64,000 bases of DNA from Cololabis saira (lineage: Eukaryota; Chordata; Actinopteri; Beloniformes; Belonidae), in contig NC_084591.1 of the NCBI RefSeq assembly GCF_033807715.1, positions 43,860,868-43,924,867 of the forward strand, given 5' to 3'. The notes under the pieces were generated by a model. It was not told where the DNA came from, searched no databases, and was given only the letters and a program-made list of their open reading frames with translations. Below, piece after piece: positions 57,055 through 64,000 of this stretch; the stretch's first letter is position 1, and each line of letters starts with the position of its first letter. The translations under genes were made by a program, and so were the position numbers.

Positions 57055-57660
57055 TCTTCAGGGACCACTACACCACTGGGGTCAGGGGGACCCAGGCCGA
57101 CCCACAGAGACCCGGCCGGACCCCAGCCGGACTGGGGTTACCTAACCCTAACCCTAACCGGGAACTCCTGGACTGGACCCCGGCCACATGGACCCCCATG
57201 ACCTCCCAGCACCTCCAGGGACCCCACACACATCCCCGGGAAACACCACACCCATCCCCCCAACCACCGCACTGCACCCCGGCCAGACCCCCACACCGGG
57301 AGCCAAAGCCCTCAACCCGGCGCTCCGGCCGAGCCCGGGGACCCGCACTTAAGCACCCCTCCGACCGGCCACCCCTGAGTGATAGAGCCCAGCCCACGGG
57401 CCTGGAGGAGAGGCCCCTGGTACCCCCGGGGGACCTCGTGCCCGTGGTACCGCGGACAGCACTCTGCAGCCCGTGTAGGGACTTAGAAACTTTTCCAACA
57501 CATGCCTCGTGTATGTGGTAGCATGGACAGCGCTCCGCAGCCCGAGAGGGACTTTGAACATGCCTCCTGCCCGCGGGCAGCACTCTGCAGCCCGCGGGCA
57601 GCACTCTGCAGGGGACTCTCAACATTTTTCAAACATTTTTAAACACTTTTCATGCCCGTA
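57055..57660. repeat. GC-rich block with telomere-like hexamers (duplicate)
   Basis: Counterpart of 12241-12760, with TAACCCTAACCCTAACC at about 57141 and a local duplication of GCGGGCAGCACTCTGCAG at the end. Confidence 0.6.
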
Positions 57661-57818
57661 GTGCCATGGACAGCGCCAGGACCGGCCGACAAAAGCTTGG
57701 ATCAAGGGCTGACTTTCAATAGATCGCAGCGAGATAGCTGCTCTGCTACGCACGAAACCCTGACCCAGAATCAGGTCGTCTGCAAGTGATTTAGCACCAG
57801 GTTCTCCACAAACATGCT

Positions 57819-58226
57819 TTGCGCAATGGGAGAGGGGCGACCATCCTTCGGGAAAAAGCTGTAGGATCAGAGTGGTCACTGTTACCACATAAGAACTGTA
57901 AGTTTGACTTTGTCCAGATTGCTGTCCCTGACATAAATAAACTATTACTATCTCTGCCAATTGAAAAACCTGCTGGAACAGACAAGCTAGATGGTAAACT
58001 GCTACGACTTGCTGCAGCTTACATATCAACTCCCATTTGTCACATCTTCAATAGATGTTTTACTAACGGGGTTTGATCAAGAATTTGGAAAGAGGCTAAG
58101 ATAATTCCAATACCAAAGGACAATAAATCTAACTTCACAGATGCTAACAACCGTCCAATAAGCATACTTCCTGTCTTAAGCAAATTATTAGAAAAGATAG
58201 TTTTTAATCCAATCCAAAATTATTTT
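57819..58226 (+). pseudogene. LINE reverse transcriptase N-terminal fragment (duplicate)
   Basis: Counterpart of 14266-14673; the frame contains LLLSLPIEKPAGTDKLDGKL and stops at the same place. Confidence 0.7.
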
Positions 58227-58234
58227 ATCATAAA

Positions 58235-58945
58235 CAGAGGTGTCAAGTAACAAAGTACAAATACTTTGTTACCTTACTTAAGTAGAAATTTTGGTTATCT
58301 ATACTTCACTGGAGTAATTATTTTTCAGACGACTTTTTACTTTTGCTCCTTACATTTTCACGCAATTATCTGTACTTTTTACTCCTTACATTTTAAAAAC
58401 AGCATCGTTACTCTATTTCATTTGGGCCTTTAAAAAAAAACTATCCAGTTAAATTGCTCCATCCGGATAGAGTGAATTTGGTTGTGGTTGTTTCAGATGT
58501 TCTTGTCCAGTTTTGTTCTTACATCCGTTCCCTCAGATTCCTGCAACTAAACTTGGATGTACATTCCAATAAAGGTTAGGATAAATGATAACATGCCTCT
58601 GAAGTTTGACTTTTGCACCATTACAATACTTATAGGCAACTAGTCATCATATCTCCTGCTCTCTGAAACACATGTTAATGCTCAATAGTACACATATATG
58701 CTTCTTTAATATATTTACATTATACTAAGATACATTCATTTTCAATGGCTTTTGTCCTTAATGGCTTTTTTCCCCCTTACATTACTTTTACTTTTATATT
58801 TTAAGTAGTTTTGAAACCAGTACTTTTATACTTTTACTTGAGTAAAAAACTTGAGTTTATACTTCAACTTGTACAGGAGTATTTTTAAACTCTAGTATCT
58901 ATACTTCTACCTGAGTAATGAATGTCAATACTGAAGACACCTCTG
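58235..58945. mobile_element. hAT MITE, copy 3
   Basis: Same left end as copies 1 and 2 (CAGAGGTGTCAA) and the same ATCATAAA target duplication (58227-58234 and 58946-58953). The right end is mutated to GAAGACACCTCTG. Confidence 0.87.
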
Positions 58946-59053
58946 ATCATAAATAATCTGATCACAAGTTCACAGCATGCATACAGAGAGTGTCATTCAA
59001 CCACCACAGCTCTAGCCCAGCTAACTGATTAGTACTGAAAGTACTTGATGGTA

Positions 59054-59145
59054 CATCCATCCATTATCTAAACCCGCTATATTCTTTGCAGGGTCACGGG
59101 GGTCTGCTGGAGCCTATCCCAGCTCATTTTCAGGTGAGAGACAGA
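59054..59145 (-). mobile_element. LINE 3' end with ATGG tail (duplicate)
   Basis: Counterpart of 16241-16325. Confidence 0.65.
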
Positions 59146-59221
59146 CCCCTGGACAGGTCAAAATACAATCTTTATAATCTGAAACTTTCAACAATAACCC
59201 GAGTTTCAGTGGTAAATAGTT

Positions 59222-59295
59222 TGGCCAGTATGGGGACTGACCCCATGACCTTGGTGTTATTAGCACCAGAATCTGACGTTCTGAGCTAACCGGCC
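59222..59295 (-). pseudogene. tRNA-Ile (AAT), decayed copy B
   Basis: Same D-stem (GATT) and T-loop (GTC) changes as 16408-16481, so these two derive from the same damaged copy. Confidence 0.7.
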
Positions 59296-59777
59296 TTCGT
59301 GGTGAGTCTTTCTTTTTCGCATGTACGTATGTACGTATGTATGTATGTGCATGTTTGATCCAGGCCTGGTTTACAACATCTTGAGTTACATGCACAGTCT
59401 CCCAAACCAAGTAGAGACCTTTTTAAGTGAGGTCAAACTTGGAAAGTTAGTGACTGTCAGACACACCACGTAAAGAAATACACATTTGGTCAAGAAGAGT
59501 TGGAGGAGTACCCCACCTTGTGGCACGAGTGAAGAACAGCATAGCATTAAAGTGACTAAAAGGAGAAGAACCAGACATTACCTCCCTCTCAAGCAGTCCA
59601 CATCTCTTAGAAGAACTTTAAGACTTGAATGTGTGAATTAACTTTGGGTAAGAAACGTTCAATGTGCCTTTCTTTTTTTTAAGCTACATGTCATTTTTCC
59701 ATTTCACCACCATGGTTGAACCATGAATGAATGAGACCTCTATAATCTTTTTCTCATCCAAAGACAGATGAGTTTAG

Positions 59778-59851
59778 AGGCTCTGCTGGGATTTGAACCC
59801 AGGATCTCCTGTTTACTAGACAAGTGCTTTGACCAACTAAGCCACAGGGCC
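59778..59851 (-). tRNA. tRNA-Thr (AGT), copy B
   Basis: Same as 18999-19072 except for a wobble pair in the anticodon stem (ACTTGT). Could be active. Confidence 0.7.
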
Positions 59852-59944
59852 TCCACGACCTCTCACTTACCTCGTCTCAGACATCAAAACAGTGAGACCT
59901 TTAGAGGTGTGATATGCTGGAATGAGAAACAGAAGCCATTGGTG

Positions 59945-60016
59945 GACCACACGTCCTAAAGGACAAGGATCTGACTTTGGATAAGAAGGTTGAGAGTTTT
60001 AGTCCCTCTGTGGTTA
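59945..60016 (+). pseudogene. tRNA-Arg-like with anticodon changed to TTG
   Basis: Counterpart of 19166-19238 with one base deleted in the D/anticodon region and CTGACTTTGGATAAG in place of CTGACTTCGG, turning the TCG anticodon into TTG. Degenerate T arm; probably inactive. Confidence 0.6.
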
Positions 60017-60260
60017 AAGAGACTTGAGACAGTAAGTTATAGTGTCCTACCTCACATTCACTCTTTACAGGTCACTTCAGTTTAGCTACCGTCTTATATA
60101 CCTGCTACACATATTTACCTGTCAATAATGGGACTAAGATCAGGGTTTTTGTTTGTTTTTTGTTTTTTTTCACGTTATTTTTTTTTCATCATTTATTTTT
60201 ATGTATTTTTTTCCTTTTTTAAATCATTCATTCAGGATTCCCTCCATCATCTGTTGACCT

Positions 60261-60362
60261 TCAGCGTCTGCGTCGGACAACTCTCCTGCGTCTGCGGGCG
60301 ACGCGGGTCCTACGGACTCTCCGGCGCCTCCGGCGCCTGCGGACGGGGCGTCTGCGTGGCAT
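60261..60362 (-). CDS. Protamine, copy 7 (33-residue variant without QSSR)
   Basis: The start codon is at 60362. The protein begins MPRRRPVRRRRRRRR, so the RRQSSR segment of the other copies is gone and a CTCCGGCGC duplication has lengthened the next Arg run. The net change is minus 6 bp, with frame kept and the last 20 residues unchanged. The lost Ser pair would be the main phosphorylation site in the N-terminal half, so nuclear import and deposition might differ; that is inference. Promoter: five CRE-like sites and a TATA box at 60401-60408. It is the duplication partner of copy 2, and a hAT element lies upstream as in that copy. Confidence 0.88.
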   Translation of the reverse strand: MPRRRPVRRRRRRRRVRRTRVARRRRRVVRRRR

Positions 60363-60400
60363 TGTCAAAAGATGTGATGAGAACTAGTAAGAAGGAGTTC

Positions 60401-60408
60401 TATTTATA
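60401..60408 (-). promoter_or_regulatory. TATA box of protamine copy 7
   Basis: TATAAATA on the minus strand. Confidence 0.7.
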
Positions 60409-60451
60409 AACTCTGTTACAAGCTTGTTGATGGAATGGAATGGTTAATGGA

Positions 60452-60585
60452 ATTGATGACATCATATATTCTTCAATGGAACTAATGACATCATAACTTG
60501 ATGACATCATATCTTCTTCAATGGAATTAATGACATCATAACTTGATGACATCATATATTCTTTAATGGAATTAATGACCATATT
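60452..60585 (-). promoter_or_regulatory. CRE-like repeat array, copy 7 (5 sites)
   Basis: TGACATCA from 60457 to 60547. Confidence 0.6.
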
Positions 60586-60722
60586 ATTTGGGGTTTTTGG
60601 TTTAGTTTTTTCTTCATAACAGTGATGGTGTCATAGAAAAAAAAGAAAGCAGACTTTTAATTACTTTAAATTACAAAATAGTGAATAAGAGAATGATGAC
60701 TGTAATAAAACACATCTTACAG

Positions 60723-61734
60723 CAGGGGTATTCAACTAGATTCGGCCGGGGGCCACATCTGCAAAAGGACTGTATGGAGAGGGCCGCACAATTTGAAAAT
60801 GTGGGGGTTTTCAAAATGTATTTTGCACTCAAAGACGAAGACTTATGTAAATATAATACATTTGTATTATACATTTTAATATATCTAGTTTACATATGAA
60901 TTATGTATTAATTGTCTCCAGATTTAGTAATTGTGAATGTTAAATATAATATTTAATATTATTTTGAATGCAAGTTCATTTTGAAACCATGCATTGTGCA
61001 AACGAAATTGATATTGACCTACTTTTAATAAAACACGCCATAATGACAAAGCACCACTTTCCACCAAGCTTTCCTTATTTGAATATTATATTAAGCATTG
61101 AGCACAAGCATTTCAGTCCATAGTAGCCAGTTTGATGTTATAAATAAGCAACTAAAATATTAACCATAAGCTCCTTTATTAATTACACATCTGTGCATTA
61201 TATCAGCAAAACAAAACAATCACGAATTATAGGAGGCTTAGCAAGTTCCATCTGAAATGCAAAGTCCTCACTTATTCAAATGAAAAAAAATTCAGGCCAA
61301 TCCTAGAAGCCTAATGATGTAAACAAGTCCTCTATACAACGGAGGTTAATAATAATGTGACAAACATTAACACTGTGCAACACTGGCAAAAAATCCGAAG
61401 TAAAAAACATCTCCAACAGAGATTAACATGTACAAACACTATGCATCGTTAACCAACTAAAAAAAGGCTACCAAGCATCTTAAACTTAAATGCAATATGC
61501 ATTCTCTGCACACATTACAAATAAAAATCGCACCTTGTGTGAACGCATTCCTGGCATGTCTGTCTGCCTGTCTGTCTGCATGAGTCTCAAGGCTGCTCGT
61601 CAGCCAGCGGTGTGCAGCGGGCCAACAAAATTACGCGCAGCTGTTATTAACTGTTTGGTTTTTTCCCCACTTATTCCACCGAACACCGAAAGTGTTTTTT
61701 TTGCTATTTTCGGCCGAACATTCGGTGCATCACT

Positions 61735-61772
<38 letters not shown>

Positions 61773-61866
61773 ACAAACACCCCCTTTTTTGAAATATGAC
61801 CAGGGGCCACATAAAAGCTCCTGGCGGGCCGCATGTGGCCCGCTGGCCGCCAATTGAATATCCCTG
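60723..61866. mobile_element. hAT element upstream of protamine copy 7
   Basis: Same element as 19937-21087, with a perfect 8-bp target duplication TCTTACAG at 60715-60722 and 61867-61874. Confidence 0.9.
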
Positions 61867-61980
61867 TCTTACAGGGTTTTTAGCTGTGATTTCACCTGAT
61901 AAGTCTGGAAACCGCCGCAGACAACAGTGATGTCACAGTCATGTATTGATCATTGATGTGTACAGTCATCTGACAATGAT

Positions 61981-63168
61981 TCAAACCTTCATACTTAAAT
62001 AAGCTTGTGTTTTACGTTACCACTGCAGTTCTTCATTTGATCCAGTTACCTTCATATTTTCAGTCTGATGTGATAAAAACATTTACCTTCTTCCAGTGTC
62101 GTTTCATACTAGTGTTCTGTTAGTCCAGTGTTCTGGTACATCCTCCCAGTGAGAACCAGTGAAGAAATGAGTAAAAACATGAAATAATAAAACTGATCAA
62201 CTTACCAGGTGGGACTCTCATTCTTTGTACTTTTTTCATTCTTACTTGTTAATGTTTCATCACCTTATTGTCGTGCTGATATTACGTTATTCTCATAATC
62301 TGATGTCCTGGTATTCTGATGTTTTATGAGATCCAACAAATGTAAATCTGAGAAACGAAAGAAAGAAAAAGAAACATGTTTAAATATGTACCATCAGTTT
62401 CCTCCAAAATATTGACTCAAATATTCTGATTATATCCACATACCTGAGGTTTTACCTTACAAACCTCATACTTAAGTTCCACCGTACCTGATAGATGAGA
62501 TGACGTTACAAACCGTTTTGCATTTTGTCCAGTTTTCTGCTCATCTGGTGTGATGTTATTCTGATGTTGGATCAGATCCTCATATTCAAAACATGAAACA
62601 TAGGGAAAAAAAATAAAAGACAAGTAGAAAGTTCATCTAAATTTGCAAACTTGAAAACATGTGAGAAAGAAAAATAATCAAATTTAAATGATTCATGTCA
62701 GTTATAATATTTCTCCACTTTGTTTCAAATACAGAGGTGAAATATCCATCCTGTGTGTTTGACCTAACAATCTTCTTAGATTGTTAGGTCTAAGAAGACC
62801 TAACAATCACCATATTTTCATGTTACTGTGAACAAACAATTTCTTTTTTCCATTATTTTCTCCATCAGATGTCCTGATCATCAAATGCTGTTAGACCAAC
62901 ATTTCAGTGTGATGCTCTGGTGAATACTCACACTGTAAACCTGAGGAAGGAAATGTTGCTTAATATAAAACCTCCTGAGGTCAGATCCATTGTGATGTCA
63001 TCAATGACATCATAGAACTTTGATGATGCATCTCTGTGATGTTTTAGAATGTTTATTCATTGTGAATCCTTTAACATTGTTGAATATGAATGATTGTATC
63101 AATTAATGTCAGAAATGCACTGAAAGGATTCACATTCCTAGGAGTACCTTAGAAAGCTTATAATAATA
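61981..63168 (-). repeat. Exon-like module array, unit 4 (partly deleted)
   Basis: Joins the protamine upstream region directly to the module array by a deletion at 61980 (compare 25820-27236). It has no TTAA MITE. At 62761-62806 GACCTAACAA, TCTTCTTAGA and their complements alternate, a local rearrangement absent from the other units. Confidence 0.5.
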
Positions 63169-63776
63169 ACTAGACAATTTCCTCGCAGAAATTTCGAGAG
63201 TGCCACGGCGGGCTGCTGTCCATTTGTGTACATTGCTTCATTTTGCAAGCAATAAAGGTGAAGGACTCAAAACTAAGTCTGATGACACCACACAGGATTC
63301 TCTACGTCAAACCATTCAAAAGTTATAGCAGTGTTGTGGAGCAGAAGCTTCTTCTCAATAACCAGAACGTGTGTCTTTAAAACGGAACATTTATTCTCCT
63401 CAAACAAGCTGCAGCTTACAAAACGGGAGAAAATAACGGATCTTTCCTCGACATCTTCAGCACGCAGTTAGAATCAACGTTAGCGGTCAACACCTGCTCG
63501 ATCACTTCCGGTAGACTTCAAAATAAAAGCATTTCCCTTTGAAACCGGAAATAGGGTATTTTCAGTACAATCTTGATACTAACACAAGAAAATTGACAAT
63601 TTAACGTTTATCAGGACATGTTCACTTTACTGTAAACAGTTTAACTGTAAATACATGTAAATAAATTGTAAATACTATAAATAATGTAAAAAGTGCATCT
63701 TATACATTTTAACTTACAGCTTTAAGTAAACATGAATTATCTGTTTCAATCCCTTTTAATAAAACAATTCACAACA
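63169..63776 (-). mobile_element. BEL/Pao 3' LTR
   Basis: Partner of 28505-29096 at the same site of the module array. It differs by a 15-bp indel near 63408 and scattered substitutions. Confidence 0.8.
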
Positions 63777-63806
63777 TTCTCCCGCCCGATGAACAACTGT
63801 TCATCA

Positions 63807-64000
63807 CTACTCAGTCTCCTTTAACTTATCTCTAATGGATATATCAACTGAACAGGTCTCTTCAACAAACTGCCTGTCGTTGTACGAACAGTGCAGGAAT
63901 GAATGAGTCCGTCTGGAAACAGCTCTATTATCCTGCCCATTTTCCAGATCTGCCTGGGTATGTTGTCCTCTCCGATCAGAACGACCTCTCCCACTTTCAG
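63807..64000 (-). CDS. BEL/Pao polyprotein C-terminus (DUF5641), cut by the window end
   Basis: The minus-strand frame LKVGEVVLIGEDNIPRQIW leads to MGRIIELFPDG, RPVQLIYPLEI and a stop at 63807. This is the DUF5641 domain that closes Pao polyproteins after the integrase. The region is open for 64 codons with no break; upstream pol lies beyond base 64000. A purine tract and the LTR follow 30 bp after the stop, so the element may be near complete. Confidence 0.8.
   Translation of the reverse strand, partial: ESGRGRSDRRGQHTQADLENGQDNRAVSRRTHSFLHCSYNDRQFVEETCSVDISIRDKLKETE

Larger units (their letters stand above)
51489..61980. repeat. Segmental duplication, copy B (partner 6322-21200)
   Basis: Same orientation and order as copy A. 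It lacks the solo LTR, the insertion in the hAT fragment and the 2-kb hAT element, and carries its own AATTC-tailed insertion at 56578-56982. Sequence divergence is low, mostly single substitutions. Confidence 0.9.

Overview
This is a window of teleost nuclear DNA, most likely from a percomorph fish. Four things point there: fish-type intronless protamine genes closest to the tunnin/thynnin type (from memory of the family); a fish-expansion class IV TRIM gene; a DNA-transposon load of hAT, Harbinger, TTAA-target (piggyBac-like) and 5-bp-target elements together with fish LINEs and a BEL/Pao LTR element; and vertebrate tRNA genes. Confident protein-coding content is small: seven copies of a 33-35 codon protamine gene, one TRIM E3 ligase gene, and one probable first exon of a secreted protein.

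Layout. 1-4261: a giant inverted repeat (arms about 2 kb, 154-bp spacer) whose arms carry a long ATC/GAT trinucleotide tract. 4474-5001 (minus): GC-rich open exon with a signal peptide. 6.3-29.1 kb: a repeat-rich segment holding protamine copy 1 (+), a tRNA cluster (Val, Ser, iMet, Gln, Ile, Thr, Arg-like), LINE and hAT fragments, protamine copies 2 and 3 (-) and an AT-rich array of exon-like modules, ending in a BEL/Pao LTR. 29.1-33.1 kb: a scrambled BEL/Pao remnant and a LINE with a 13-bp target duplication. 33.2-38.1 kb: a gene island with an intron-poor TRIM gene. 39.2-46.3 kb: tandem protamine amplicons (copies 4 and 5, minus) with a Harbinger element. 46.5-51.4 kb: a TTAA-flanked element with a 50-bp minisatellite, then mostly unassigned sequence. 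51.5-63.8 kb: a second copy, in the same orientation, of the 6.3-29.1 kb segment with protamine copies 6 (+) and 7 (-), the same tRNA order, and the 3' end of a BEL/Pao element running off the window.

How it fits together. The protamine genes are too short to stand out as long ORFs, but all have the same architecture: a 45-bp minisatellite carrying CRE-like TGATGTCA sites (3 to 9 per gene), a TATAAATA box about 40-50 bp before the ATG, an uninterrupted Arg-rich CDS and an AATAAA-containing 3' flank. They appear to have been amplified by at least two routes: tandem duplication of a roughly 2.1-2.2 kb unit and duplication of a segment longer than 10 kb. Because the two large copies can be compared base by base, many transposon insertions have a paralogous empty site inside this same window, which fixes their ends and target duplications. 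The comparison also shows which tRNA copies decayed.
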